A stretch of DNA of 64,000 nucleotides, from contig JAGWNY010000003.1 of NCBI GenBank assembly GCA_028872915.1, positions 38,375-102,374 on the forward strand, written 5' to 3'. The position numbers and the translations under genes were made by a program. Of the stretch, positions 1 to 8,705 are shown in pieces. Positions within the stretch are counted from its first letter, which is position 1; each line of letters opens with the position of its first letter. The notes under the pieces were generated by a model that made no database searches, was not told the origin of the DNA, and saw only the letters and a program-made list of their open reading frames with translations. Source of the DNA: Verrucomicrobiota bacterium. Lineage in GTDB: Bacteria > Verrucomicrobiota > Verrucomicrobiia > Limisphaerales > UBA11358.

Positions 1-649
1 TCGCGCCAGCCACCTTGCCTGCCTTGAGATATTGCACGAACAATCCGTTGTTCGGGTCCGTCCAAAGCGGCGAGTCAAGCAGGTTGCCCGGGCAAATCGC
101 GTTGCAACGGATGCCGTGCGGCGCCATTTCCAGCGCCACGCTTTGCACCAGCCCAATGCCGCCGAATTTCGCCGCCGCATACGCGGAGTTTGCCGCGCTG
201 CCTTTTTTTCCGGACTTGGAATTGATCTGAATGATGACCCCGCTGCGCCGGGGCTTCATCACCCGGCAGGCATGCTTCATCGTCAGAAAATTTCCGAACA
301 AATTCACGTTCATCACCGCCCGCCATTTTTCCGCGTTCGCCTCGGCAATCGGCCCGGCGATGAGAATGGCGGCGTTGGCCACCACAATGTCCACGCGGCC
401 AAATTCCGACACCGCGCGATCAAACAATTTTTCCACGTCGGCTTCCTGGGTCACATCCGTCTTGACGGCAAGCGCTTTGCGGCTTGTTGACCGGGCGACG
501 TCCGCCGCCGTGGCCTGCGCCGCCTCGTCCTTCATGTCGGCAATGGCCAGATGGCATCCCGCCGCCGCCAGCGCGTGACAAATGGCCTGGCCAAGCCCCT
601 GGGCGCCACCGGTCACGACGGCGATTTTGTCATTAAGAGAGATATTCAT
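1..649 (-). CDS. SDR-family oxidoreductase, sorbitol-6-phosphate dehydrogenase-like (3' end off the window)
   Basis: An NAD(P)-dependent short-chain dehydrogenase of which about 216 residues are visible; the C-terminus lies beyond base 1. The N-terminus carries the Rossmann motif VVTGGAQGLG, followed by the NAA motif (VANAAI) and the catalytic pair in SAYAAAKFG (Tyr-x3-Lys). The stretch GNLLDSPLW with GLFVQYL after the catalytic Lys resembles sorbitol-6-phosphate 2-dehydrogenases from memory, which suggests a polyol or sugar-phosphate substrate; that substrate is inference. The ATG at 649 overlaps the stop of the upstream dehydrogenase by four bases (ATGA), so the two are probably co-translated and act in one carbohydrate pathway. 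Confidence 0.85.
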   Translation of the reverse strand, partial: MNISLNDKIAVVTGGAQGLGQAICHALAAAGCHLAIADMKDEAAQATAADVARSTSRKALAVKTDVTQEADVEKLFDRAVSEFGRVDIVVANAAILIAGPIAEANAEKWRAVMNVNLFGNFLTMKHACRVMKPRRSGVIIQINSKSGKKGSAANSAYAAAKFGGIGLVQSVALEMAPHGIRCNAICPGNLLDSPLWTDPNNGLFVQYLKAGKVAGA

Positions 650-2235
650 GACGCGGCAAATTCCGATTTCAATGCCGCCTCCGCTTCCTTGTTCCAGTAC
701 CCGTTCCGTAGCGCCCCGGCCACGGCCGAATGTTCCCGGCCCATTTCCGTCAGCGCCGTCAGTTTCAGTCCCTTGGCAAATGGATAAACCACGATCTTTC
801 CCGGCATCGTATTCTTTTCCACGGCGCGAATGCCGTCCACCGCGCCATCAAGGCCGGCAATCGCGGCAACGGACAGGTTGGTGTCCAGGCGCCGGTCGGC
901 GACTTTTTTAAGCACCGCCTTCATGTCCTCCAACGTGGAACCGCTCGTGCCGATAAAATAGCACTGCCTGGATACGTAGGCGTCGAGGTCCAGTTCGGCG
1001 GTTTTATCGGCCGGGATGCCGGCAAAAATATTGATGATGGCGCGCGGCGCGGCGGCCTGGACGGCCTGGGCGACCAGCGCCGGGACGGGCGCCATGAGGA
1101 CGATGTAATCAAACGGTCCCGGCAATTTGTCCTTGGACGGATTGTAGGTCTGGAGCGTCAGCCGGTTTTTTTGAGCGAGCGGTTCGGATAATTTGCGCAA
1201 GGCGGCCAGGCGGTCATCATTCAGATCACCTGCAAAAACAGTCACGCCCTCCACGTCCTGGCACAAATCACGAATAACGTGCATGGCGCCCATTGGCCCG
1301 GCGGCGCCGATGATGTTGATCCGGTCATTGCGCCGGATTTCCGCCGTGGCCGGAATGGCGGCCAGCGCCTCGGCGACATTGTTTCCCGCCGTGCCAATGA
1401 TACGGATGCCGCCATAATGAACGCGTCCCACAGGCGTCACAACGGGCCGTCCGAATTTCTTTCCGCCTTGCACGATGACAAACAAGCCGTTGGCGCCAAC
1501 GCAGGCAAAAAGCTTTGCCACGACGGCAGGTTCGCTTCCGAAATAGATAACGTCATCGAATTTTTCGGAAGGCGGCGCGTCTGGCCGGGCATGGGTAACC
1601 GTCCCCGTATTGGGAACGTCAGGCCGGTCGTCGCTCACGATGAGGGTCCTGCCGTCGCGTTTGAAAGAGCGGCGCTGGCGTTCCACGTAGGCATCCTCCA
1701 CGCACGCCCACGGTTCGCAGAGCGCAATGGCGGATGCCGACAAGTCTTCGGGCGCGGGAATGAACATGGTCTCGCCGTCCGGCGCCGTGATGACCCGTTC
1801 ATCCACCAGCACAAATTCCTGGAGGGCGCCCTCAAAATTATAGCCAAAGGCTGAATTGGAATTGCGCGTGGGCAGCCAGCGATAATCCGTCTGCACCAGA
1901 TAACGTTCGCCAACTTTGTAACGCTTCACTTCGGGGCCGACCTCGACAATGCGCACCACCGTTTCATGGCCCGGAACCACCGGCTTTTCGCCGGGCACAT
2001 AGTGCGGCATCTGCGTGAGCGTATCCGGCGCAATCCCAGCCGTGATTTCCGACTTGCGCGCATGGCCCGAAAATTGTTTGAGCAATTTCAAATCGGAAAA
2101 ACAAAGGCCGCAGACCTCCACCTGGCAGAGGACCTGATGCCGTCCGGGCCGAAAAACCGGCTTGGATTCGATGATGCGAAGCTGGTCCGGGCCGATCAAC
2201 TGCACCGCCCGTTGTTTGTCTGGAATCGTTGTCAT
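646..2235 (-). CDS. Zinc-type alcohol/polyol dehydrogenase (MDR superfamily)
   Basis: A 529-residue medium-chain dehydrogenase. The N-terminal GroES-like catalytic domain has the VCGLCFSDLK segment (zinc-ligand Cys region) and VPGHETVVRIVEVG (His-Glu). A nucleotide-binding domain follows from about residue 290 (NIIGAAGPMGAMH). At 529 residues it is much longer than the usual 340-380, with an extra region around residues 190-280 between the two halves. It is translationally coupled to the downstream SDR gene, suggesting a two-step polyol or sugar-phosphate oxidation; L-sorbose-1-phosphate reductase-like enzymes are one candidate family. The exact substrate cannot be read from sequence. Confidence 0.8.
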   Translation of the reverse strand: MTTIPDKQRAVQLIGPDQLRIIESKPVFRPGRHQVLCQVEVCGLCFSDLKLLKQFSGHARKSEITAGIAPDTLTQMPHYVPGEKPVVPGHETVVRIVEVGPEVKRYKVGERYLVQTDYRWLPTRNSNSAFGYNFEGALQEFVLVDERVITAPDGETMFIPAPEDLSASAIALCEPWACVEDAYVERQRRSFKRDGRTLIVSDDRPDVPNTGTVTHARPDAPPSEKFDDVIYFGSEPAVVAKLFACVGANGLFVIVQGGKKFGRPVVTPVGRVHYGGIRIIGTAGNNVAEALAAIPATAEIRRNDRINIIGAAGPMGAMHVIRDLCQDVEGVTVFAGDLNDDRLAALRKLSEPLAQKNRLTLQTYNPSKDKLPGPFDYIVLMAPVPALVAQAVQAAAPRAIINIFAGIPADKTAELDLDAYVSRQCYFIGTSGSTLEDMKAVLKKVADRRLDTNLSVAAIAGLDGAVDGIRAVEKNTMPGKIVVYPFAKGLKLTALTEMGREHSAVAGALRNGYWNKEAEAALKSEFAAS

Positions 2236-2401
2236 GGACGCTGGAGAATAAATTCGTTTCCGCGAAAAGTGAACTGCAATGTTTGAAACCCGGATTAAAC
2301 ACGGATAAAGCCGGGCTTATCCGAAACCGGTTGGGCGGGCTGCCCAACCGAACGGGCGGGCCGCCTGTGCCACCCGGAACAAATTATTTGGCGCCCGCGG
2401 C

Positions 2402-2934
2402 GTGGGGCTGATCGCCCTCGTCAACCGCGTCCTCAACCGTCCCCACGCCTTCACCACGCTGATGATCGCGGGATTCATCATGCTGGGCGCCGGCAAGGTG
2501 CTCACGAGTTTCATTTCCCAATGGTGGCTCGCCCGCTTCTCGCAGAAGACCATTGCCGGCCTCCGCCAGGGGCTGGTGGAAAAAATATTCGCTGTCCCGA
2601 TCCGGCATTTCGAGGAAACCGGCGCTCCGCGCTTCATGGTCGCCCTCACCGAAGACGTCATGGAGGTGGGGCAGGCCCTGCTCGGAATTCCGCCGACCGC
2701 CGTCACCACCGCCATTCTCCTCGGCGGGCGGTGTATTTTAGTCTGCTCTCCTGGAAGGCCACCCTGGGAATGCCCGGCTTGGTCGTCATCGGCGCCTTCA
2801 TCTACCGCATCTTCATCGCGCGCGGCTTCCATTATCTCATGCCGGCGCGCAACGAAGCCAAAGTGAATGAGCGATGTCACGATTCCCAATCCATTCGAGA
2901 AATCCCCGCCCCTTTGCAGCCTGCGCTGAATTCC
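2402..2934 (+). pseudogene. Decayed cyclic-peptide/siderophore-type ABC exporter, N-terminal fragment
   Basis: The first frame (from a GTG at 2402) gives a membrane segment and the conserved blocks FEETGAPRFMVALTED and LLGIPP, characteristic of the transmembrane half of SyrD/PvdE-like cyclic-peptide exporters. Near 2728-2736, in a G-rich stretch, homology jumps to another frame (AVYFSLLSWKATLGMPGLVV, then YLMPARNEAK), so there is a frameshift. Homology stops at about 2866; the rest of the membrane domain and the whole ATPase domain are absent. The shifted frame ends in TGA at 2935-2937, overlapping the ATG of the next fragment. Read as a relic; an assembly error could explain the frameshift but not the missing ATPase. 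Confidence 0.7.
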
Positions 2935-2936
2935 TG

Positions 2937-3509
2937 ATGCCACGAATTCTATGGCCCGCGCCGCCGGACGATCTCGATTTGGCCGGGAATCAGGTGCATG
3001 TTTTTTGCGCCGCCCTCGACCTGCCCGCCCGCCAGATCGCCCATCTCGCCGAAACCCTTTCGCCCGACGAATCGGAACGCGCCCGGCGCTTCCGTTTCGA
3101 ACGGGACGCCGCCCGTTTCATCGCCAGCCGGGGCCATCTCCGCGAAATCCTTGGCCGTTTCCTCCAGTCCTCGCCCGACCGGCTCGCCCTGCCGCCCAAC
3201 CCGCCTCTCCTCCCCGCCTTCTTCGACGCCTGGACCCGTGGCGAGGCCTTTCTCAAGGCCAATGGCCAGGGTCTCGATGGCCTGCCCCATCGCGTCGAAA
3301 TTTCCCGCCTCGACAGCGATTGGGCCATCCATCAATTGGCTCCTGCTCCCGATTACATCGGCGCCACCGTCCTACGAAATCCCTCCGCGCGCGTCGCCTC
3401 CTGGCATTGGCGCTGCCCCGCCTCAAACGGATTCCCCTCATTCCGAGTGCTTCCGGCCCGAACTGGTGATTTATTAGTGCAGGCCGCCATTGGGCAATTG
3501 AATTTTTGA
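2937..3509 (+). pseudogene. 4'-phosphopantetheinyl transferase (Sfp type) with internal deletion
   Basis: The N-terminal part matches Sfp-type transferases (LSPDESERARRFRFERDAARFIASRG split as LSPDESERARR, RFRFERDAARF and SRGHLREILGRFL). After about residue 85 the sequence jumps straight to the C-terminal block FFDAWTRGEAFLKANGQGL, followed by LAPAPDYIGA and ASWHW. The central part that should carry the F-N-x-SHS motif and the Mg-binding GVD-E motif, roughly 95 residues, is missing, so the 190-residue product should be inactive. It is directly coupled to the decayed exporter (TGATG). Such enzymes activate NRPS/PKS carrier proteins, so this pair looks like the remains of a nonribosomal-peptide locus. 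Confidence 0.7.
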
Positions 3510-3572
3510 TTTCTCTTTTTGCCCGGTTTTTAGTAACCGTTCTATGGTGAACGGGAAAATCCAATCGAATTT

Positions 3573-4538
3573 ATGCCATTAACACATACACGCGACTTGT
3601 TTGCCAAGGCGTTGAAAGGAAAATACGCCCTGGGAGCTTTCAACGTAAACAACATGGAACTCCTTCAGGCGATTATCGAGGCCTGCGAAGAGGAAAAAGC
3701 GCCGGTGATGCTCCAAATCTCCAAAGGCGCCCGCCAATATGCCAACCCGGTCTATCTAAAAAAACTCATCGAGGCTGCCGTCAGCCTCACCACCATTCCC
3801 ATCGCCGTGCATCTCGACCATGGTGATTCCTTTGAATTATGCCGCGAGTGCATTGACGAGGGCTTCACCAGCGTCATGATTGACGCCAGCCACGAACCGT
3901 TTGAAAAAAACGTTGAAATTACAAAAAAAGTGGTGGAATACGCCCACAAACACAATTGCGTCGTGGAATCCGAACTCGGCCACCTCGTCGGGGCGCAATT
4001 TGACGAAGGTGAGGAAGGTGGCGCCCATTCCGTCAGCGGCCATTACACGGTTCCGGAGGAAGCGGTGAAATTCGTCAAGGAAACCGGCTGCGACTCGCTC
4101 GCCGTGGCCATCGGCAATTCGCACGGCGCTTATAAATTCAAAGGATCGCAACACCTGGACCTCGAACGGCTCAAACTCATCAAAAGCGCCTTAATGGACG
4201 CCGGCTTGGGCGATTATCCCCTCGTGTTGCACGGTGCCTCATCCGTCCCAAAGGAATTGGCGGCTGAAATCAACAAATATGGCGGCAAGCTCGGCGCTGA
4301 CACCGCTGGTGTGCCCGAAGCCGATATCGAAGTGGCGCGTCGCACCGGCTGCACAAAGGTCAATATTGATACTGACTTGCGTTTGGCAATGACTGCCGCG
4401 ATTCGCAAGGTCTTTGCCGAAAATCCCAAGGAATTTGATCCCCGCAAATACCTCGGCCCAGCCCGCTCAAAGGTCAAAGACCTCGTCCGCCACAAAATCA
4501 AAGACGTTCTTTGCTGCGCCGGCCACGCGTTCGATTAA
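3573..4538 (+). CDS. fba: Class II fructose-bisphosphate aldolase
   Basis: A 321-residue zinc-dependent aldolase cleaving fructose-1,6-bisphosphate (or a related ketose bisphosphate) to dihydroxyacetone phosphate and an aldehyde; cytoplasmic, glycolysis/gluconeogenesis. Visible family features: LGAFNVNNMELLQAII at the N-terminus, the zinc-binding VHLDHGDSFELC, FTSVMIDAS, ESELGHLVG, AIGNSHGAYKF with a zinc His, VLHGASSVP, and KVNIDTDLRLAMT at the phosphate site. Full-length and single-frame. It stands alone between the decayed exporter locus and hsp20. Tagatose-bisphosphate aldolases share these motifs, so substrate is not absolutely certain. Confidence 0.93.
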   Translation: MPLTHTRDLFAKALKGKYALGAFNVNNMELLQAIIEACEEEKAPVMLQISKGARQYANPVYLKKLIEAAVSLTTIPIAVHLDHGDSFELCRECIDEGFTSVMIDASHEPFEKNVEITKKVVEYAHKHNCVVESELGHLVGAQFDEGEEGGAHSVSGHYTVPEEAVKFVKETGCDSLAVAIGNSHGAYKFKGSQHLDLERLKLIKSALMDAGLGDYPLVLHGASSVPKELAAEINKYGGKLGADTAGVPEADIEVARRTGCTKVNIDTDLRLAMTAAIRKVFAENPKEFDPRKYLGPARSKVKDLVRHKIKDVLCCAGHAFD

Positions 4539-4729
4539 GTGCGGCAGTGCGCCGATATTGAAAGACTCAAATCAGTCCGATTCGGGCTGGCCAACATAAG
4601 ATTCGAATGGCTCGCAATGCGAGCCATTTTGACGCTTACGCGACAATAATTGTGAGCCTTAATGGCGCATAAAAACTTCCATTTTTGTTTATTTAACCAA
4701 TTTTTATTCCATTTTTTCATTCCAGGTGA

Positions 4730-4746
4730 TTGGCACGTCCAAAGCT
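4730..4746 (+). promoter_or_regulatory. Candidate sigma-54 (-24/-12) promoter of hsp20
   Basis: TTGGCACGTCCAAAGCT has GG at 4732-4733 and GC at 4744-4745 separated by exactly ten bases, the spacing required by sigma-54, and matches TGGCACG at the -24 box. The -12 box is weaker (AAGC instead of TTGC). It lies about 55 bases upstream of the hsp20 start. No enhancer site was identified; this is a prediction. Confidence 0.4.
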
Positions 4747-4800
4747 AAATAGAAAGCGATGTAGTTAAAACCAAAACCTTTAACGAAAGGAATGATTGTT

Positions 4801-5241
4801 ATGAAACTGACAAAAGTATCAACATGGCCAACCTTGGGCCGGCTCACCGACCTGCGGGACGAAATTGACCGTCTCTTCGACGCGCCATTGGCCCGCACGT
4901 CCGAGTTTCTGGGTTGGACGCCGGCATTTGACGTTTATGAAGACAAGGACAATTTCATCGTCAAGGCCGAATTGCCCGGAATGAAGAGGGAAGACATAAA
5001 CGTTTCGCTGCACGACGGCAGCCTGATTATTTCAGGCGAGCGTAAAAGCGAAATGAAGAGCGAAGGCGCCGAAGTGTACCGCGCCGAGCGGTATTTCGGA
5101 CGATTCCAGCGGGCCGTATCGCTGCCCGCAACGGTGGCGGCGGACAAGGTCAAGGCGCAATACAAGGACGGCGTGCTGACTGTGACGCTGCCAAAAAGCG
5201 AAGAGGCCAAGCCCAGGCAAATCGAAGTGAATGTGAATTGA
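4801..5241 (+). CDS. Hsp20/alpha-crystallin family small heat-shock protein
   Basis: A 146-residue ATP-independent holdase that binds unfolding client proteins as an oligomer. The alpha-crystallin domain spans about residues 35-135 (FDVYEDKDNFIVKAELPG, then ISGERKSE, and YKDGVLTVTLPK near the end). I chose ATG 4801 because the Shine-Dalgarno GAAAGGA at 4785-4791 lies nine bases upstream; the alternative ATG at 4792 abuts that site and is too close to use it. The gene is monocistronic: a candidate sigma-54 promoter lies upstream and a strong terminator follows. Confidence 0.93.
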   Translation: MKLTKVSTWPTLGRLTDLRDEIDRLFDAPLARTSEFLGWTPAFDVYEDKDNFIVKAELPGMKREDINVSLHDGSLIISGERKSEMKSEGAEVYRAERYFGRFQRAVSLPATVAADKVKAQYKDGVLTVTLPKSEEAKPRQIEVNVN

Positions 5242-5259
5242 AATTCCTTCGAATGACAG

Positions 5260-5292
5260 ACTCCCGCTCTAAACGGCGGGAGTTTTTGTTTT
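5260..5292 (+). terminator. Rho-independent terminator of hsp20
   Basis: Perfect hairpin CTCCCGC (5261-5267) / GCGGGAG (5276-5282), extendable by an A-T pair, with an 8-base loop and a run TTTTTGTTTT. It sits 20 bases after the hsp20 stop. Confidence 0.9.
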
Positions 5293-5346
5293 GGTTAACC
5301 CAACGCAGGCTTGAAAATTTGCGCCTGAAACTTGAGACTTGGCGCC

Positions 5347-6162
5347 ATGCCCGACCCAAGCCTCCTCATTCTGGTGCCGGCCTACAATGAAGAGCGGCGC
5401 ATCGAACCGGTCTTGCGGGATTATGCGCAATACCTCGGCAGGAATTACCAGGGCCAATTCCAGATCATCGTCGTGCTCAATGGCTGCACGGACAACACCA
5501 TGGGCGTCGTGCAAAAGGTATCGGTGGAATATCCATGCGTCCGTGCCTTGGAATTCAAGGAACCGATTGGAAAGGGTGGCGCGCTCATCGAGGGTCTCAA
5601 GCTGGCCGCGCACGCCGATTTGATTGGCTATACCGACGCGGACGGCGCGACCCCCGCGCGCGCGTTTTTGGACCTCGTGCAGCGCATCGGGAACGCCGAT
5701 TGTGTCGTCGGTTCGCGCTGGCTGCCGCAATCCATCGTGCATCAAGCGCAGACCGGCAACCGGCAGTTTGCCAGCCGCGTTTTTCATTTCATCGTCCAAT
5801 GCCTTTTCGGATTGAACATCCGCGATACGCAATGCGGCGCAAAAGTGTTGAAGCGGACGGCGGTTGAAAAAATCCATTCCAACCTGCGCATCGCGGACAT
5901 GGCTTTTGACATCAATCTACTCTATTCCCTTAAGCACGCCCGCTTTGTCATCCGCGAACTGCCCACGGAATGGACCGACAAGGCCGGCTCCAAGGTCCAT
6001 CTGTTGCGTTCCTCGGCGACCATGTTTTTGTCCGTCTTGCGCGTGCGGTTGATTTACTCGCCATTCTATAAATGGCTTGGACCGTTGCGACCGCTTGAAG
6101 GGTGGATTTACCGGAAACTGCGGGCGCCCCAGCCGCTGCCGCGGCCAAATAAGGGACGCTGA
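5347..6162 (+). CDS. Family 2 glycosyltransferase (dolichyl-phosphate glucosyltransferase-like)
   Basis: A 271-residue GT-A fold enzyme transferring a sugar from a nucleotide donor, probably to a polyprenyl phosphate. Visible: ILVPAYNEERRIEPVL at the N-terminus, VLNGCTDNT, the metal-binding YTDADGATP (DxD-like), and DTQCGAKVLKR, typical of the eukaryote-like dolichyl-P glucosyltransferase group. There is no clear C-terminal membrane anchor, though a basic C-terminus follows a hydrophobic patch. ATG 5347 was preferred to the upstream TTG 5332 because the family begins right at the PAYNE strand. A role in cell-surface glycan synthesis is inferred. Confidence 0.85.
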   Translation: MPDPSLLILVPAYNEERRIEPVLRDYAQYLGRNYQGQFQIIVVLNGCTDNTMGVVQKVSVEYPCVRALEFKEPIGKGGALIEGLKLAAHADLIGYTDADGATPARAFLDLVQRIGNADCVVGSRWLPQSIVHQAQTGNRQFASRVFHFIVQCLFGLNIRDTQCGAKVLKRTAVEKIHSNLRIADMAFDINLLYSLKHARFVIRELPTEWTDKAGSKVHLLRSSATMFLSVLRVRLIYSPFYKWLGPLRPLEGWIYRKLRAPQPLPRPNKGR

Positions 6163-6231
6163 TGCAAGGGGAATACCGGCGAAACGGTCGCCGTTATTGA
6201 CAAATCATTTCAACGAAAAGATATTCTCTCT

Positions 6232-7044
6232 GTGAAGCAAACCATCCTGGCCGCGTTGGCCATTGGCTTGGCCGTTTGCCTTGCGATTTCCCTTTGGCGC
6301 AAATCGGCCACGGCCCCCCCCGTTCCCCACCCAAACAACCTGCCAAATACGGTTGCCGCCGCTCATACTGGAGTCGTAACCGCTTATGCGGAGACCGCGC
6401 CTCCCCGCCGTCCGTTGGGCGCCACGAAGACCCTTCCAGTGGCCGCCGCAGACGGCATGGCGACGAACGCGCCGCCGGCGGCACCGGTCGAAGATAAATT
6501 TCAGTTGCTGCGCGATCTTCGCGCCTGGGCCACCCGGGACCCCCAGGCCGCGCTCGCTGCGGCGCTCAAACTCCCGGCAGGCGATGAGCGCAATCAAGGC
6601 TTGGAAGCCGTTTGCTTTGGACTCGCCCAAAATGATCCGGCGGACGCGGTCAAACTCGCCCAAAAGCTCAATTTGAACGCCAATTCCGATGGCGCCATGC
6701 AGAACCTCATGCAGCAATGGGCCTCCGCCGACGCGTCGTCGGCGCTCACGTGGACGCTGGCGCAGCCGGCGGGCGACGAGCGGGACGCATTGGTTGACCG
6801 CGTCGCGTTCATTATGTCGCAGACGGACCCGTCGGACGCGGCGAACGTTGTCATCAATGATATGCCGCCCGGCTCCGCGCAAGACCAGGCGGTGATGAGC
6901 GTTCTCCATCAATGGGCATTGCAGGACGTCATCGGGGCGGCAGACTGGGTGGCCACCTTTCCGCCCGGATCGCTTCGAGATCGGGCGCTCAGCGAGCTGG
7001 AAGACATCGAACACTACCAGCAGGCCATGCAGGCCGCGCATTGA
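6232..7044 (+). CDS. Exported or membrane-anchored helical-repeat protein, function unknown
   Basis: A 270-residue protein starting at GTG 6232 with a hydrophobic N-terminal segment (TILAALAIGLAVCLAISLW), so it is exported or anchored. A low-complexity Pro/Ala linker runs to about residue 85. The rest is built of repeated helical units of roughly 35-45 residues marked by W-A-x-x-D and LPAGDER / QPAGDER / PPGSxxD blocks, reminiscent of HEAT/TPR-like solenoids seen in Planctomycetes and Verrucomicrobia. No catalytic motif was recognised. It may act as a protein-interaction scaffold in the envelope; that is inference. Confidence 0.7.
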   Translation: MKQTILAALAIGLAVCLAISLWRKSATAPPVPHPNNLPNTVAAAHTGVVTAYAETAPPRRPLGATKTLPVAAADGMATNAPPAAPVEDKFQLLRDLRAWATRDPQAALAAALKLPAGDERNQGLEAVCFGLAQNDPADAVKLAQKLNLNANSDGAMQNLMQQWASADASSALTWTLAQPAGDERDALVDRVAFIMSQTDPSDAANVVINDMPPGSAQDQAVMSVLHQWALQDVIGAADWVATFPPGSLRDRALSELEDIEHYQQAMQAAH

Positions 7045-7064
7045 GCCGGCCAATCCATCCCTTC

Positions 7065-7223
7065 GAGCGTGTCTGAAAAACAGGCCGGCGATGGGATTGC
7101 GAGCGCGGCGGCTGGATGGCGAGGCGCGACAATGGAGCATATTCGAGAAGAATCTGTGACCGGGCAGCAAAGAAGCCAGCCAGCCCCGCCGCAAGACCGC
7201 CAGGAATATTTTTCAGACACGCT
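7065..7223 (+). repeat. MITE-like element with 16-bp terminal inverted repeats
   Basis: The left end GAGCGTGTCTGAAAAA (7065-7080) is exactly inverted at the right end TTTTTCAGACACGCTC (7208-7223), enclosing 127 bases without a convincing gene. A short single-ended relative, GAGCGTGTCCGAAAAATATGCC, occurs at 40564-40585 and resembles the right end. Flanking bases show no clear target duplication. The size and perfect termini suggest a non-autonomous mobile element or dispersed structured repeat in the gap before glgC. Confidence 0.65.
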
Positions 7224-7276
7224 CTTCCTTGCCGCCGGTGGTTTTTTGGGTATATATTCCGACGCACCGCGACGTT

Positions 7277-8584
7277 ATGACACCATCCGGACGACCAGCT
7301 TTCAATGCCAGCAACGTTCTTGCTGTCATCATGGGCGGCGGCCAGGGAACGCGATTGTTTCCGTTGACCAAAGATCGCGCCAAGCCGGCCGTTCCGCTCG
7401 CTGGAAAATACCGGCTGGTGGATATTCCTATTTCCAATTGCATCAATTCGGGCTTGCGCCGGATTTACGTGCTCACCCAGTTCAATTCCGCGTCGTTGCA
7501 CGGCCACATCTCGCGCACCTATAAGTTTGACCAGTTTACCAGCGGTTTCGTCGAAATCCTCGCCGCGCAGCAAACGCTTACCAATACCTCCTGGTATGAA
7601 GGCACCGCGGACGCCGTCCGCAAAAACCTCATCCACTTCCTCAACCACGATTTTGATTACCTTCTGATTTTGAGCGGTGACCAGTTGTACCGTATGAATT
7701 ACCGCCGTCTGGTCCGGCAGCATGTGGAATCGGGCGCGGACATCACCGTCTCGACCATTCCGGTCGGCCCCGCGGAAGCCCAATCGTTCGGCATCATGCA
7801 AATTGCCGAAGACCGCCGCATCAACCGCTTTGAAGAAAAGCCCAAGGATGCCGCCGTGCTGGACGCCCTCAAGTTGCCGCGGGAATGGCTGAACAAAATG
7901 GGCATCCGCAACGGCGGAGAACTTTTCCTCGCCTCAATGGGCATCTACGTGTTTAATCGGAATCTCATCGAACGGTTGCTCGACAATCCCCTCTCGGATT
8001 TCGGCAAGCACATCATCCCGCACGCCATCAAGACCCATCGTGTCTTTTCATACATTTTTCAAGGATACTGGGAGGACATCGGAACCATCCGCTCCTTTTT
8101 CGAGGCAAATCTGGATTTGGTGTCCGAATTGCCCCGCTTCAATTTTTTCGACATGAGCGCGCCCATCTTTTCGCGCCCGCGTTTTTTGCCCGGCTCCAAA
8201 ATCAACGGCGCGCAAATTGACCACGCCGTCATATCCGACGGCTGTATTCTCAATCGGGCGAACATAAAAAATTCCATTGTCGGCCTCCGAACCATTGTGG
8301 GCGAGGGCACGGAATTGAACCGCGTCGTCACGCTCGGCAGCGATTATTACGAGTCCGACGAATCCGTTCGGATGCATGAGCAGGAAGGCAAACCCCGAGT
8401 CGGCATCGGCGGCCGTTGCCGGATCGAAAACGCCATCATTGACAAGAACGCCCGGATTGGAAATGACGTGACCATCTCGCCCGCCGGGAAGCCCGCCAGC
8501 GTGGACCATGAATTGTATTACATCCGGGACGGCGTCGTCATCATTCCCAAAAACGGCATTATTCCGCACGGAACCGTGATTTGA
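7277..8584 (+). CDS. glgC: Glucose-1-phosphate adenylyltransferase
   Basis: A 435-residue ADP-glucose pyrophosphorylase making ADP-glucose for glycogen. The N-terminal nucleotidyltransferase domain has VIMGGGQGTRLFPLT, KPAVPLAGKYRLVDIPISNC, and WYEGTADAV; the C-terminal half is a left-handed beta-helix (hexapeptide-like) region with IKNSIVGLR and ENAIIDKNARIG. ATG 7277 is chosen over upstream starts because the catalytic domain begins about 14 residues later; the extra upstream residues show no family likeness. No other glycogen gene lies nearby. Plant- and cyanobacterial-type enzymes look similar in overall length. Confidence 0.95.
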   Translation: MTPSGRPAFNASNVLAVIMGGGQGTRLFPLTKDRAKPAVPLAGKYRLVDIPISNCINSGLRRIYVLTQFNSASLHGHISRTYKFDQFTSGFVEILAAQQTLTNTSWYEGTADAVRKNLIHFLNHDFDYLLILSGDQLYRMNYRRLVRQHVESGADITVSTIPVGPAEAQSFGIMQIAEDRRINRFEEKPKDAAVLDALKLPREWLNKMGIRNGGELFLASMGIYVFNRNLIERLLDNPLSDFGKHIIPHAIKTHRVFSYIFQGYWEDIGTIRSFFEANLDLVSELPRFNFFDMSAPIFSRPRFLPGSKINGAQIDHAVISDGCILNRANIKNSIVGLRTIVGEGTELNRVVTLGSDYYESDESVRMHEQEGKPRVGIGGRCRIENAIIDKNARIGNDVTISPAGKPASVDHELYYIRDGVVIIPKNGIIPHGTVI

Positions 8585-8705
8585 AAAAGCGGTTTGCGCT
8601 CTGGAGCGCCCGCCCTTCCTTGCCCGCCTGCCTCTCGATCCGAAATCCCCAAAATAAAATAATAGTTGCGTCCCCGGCGTTGCGCACCGTAAAAAATGCC
8701 CGCGC

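Noticed and set aside
5980..6160. C-terminal membrane anchor on the first GT2
   Set aside because: The hydrophobic patch is short and broken by charged residues, so no helix is claimed.
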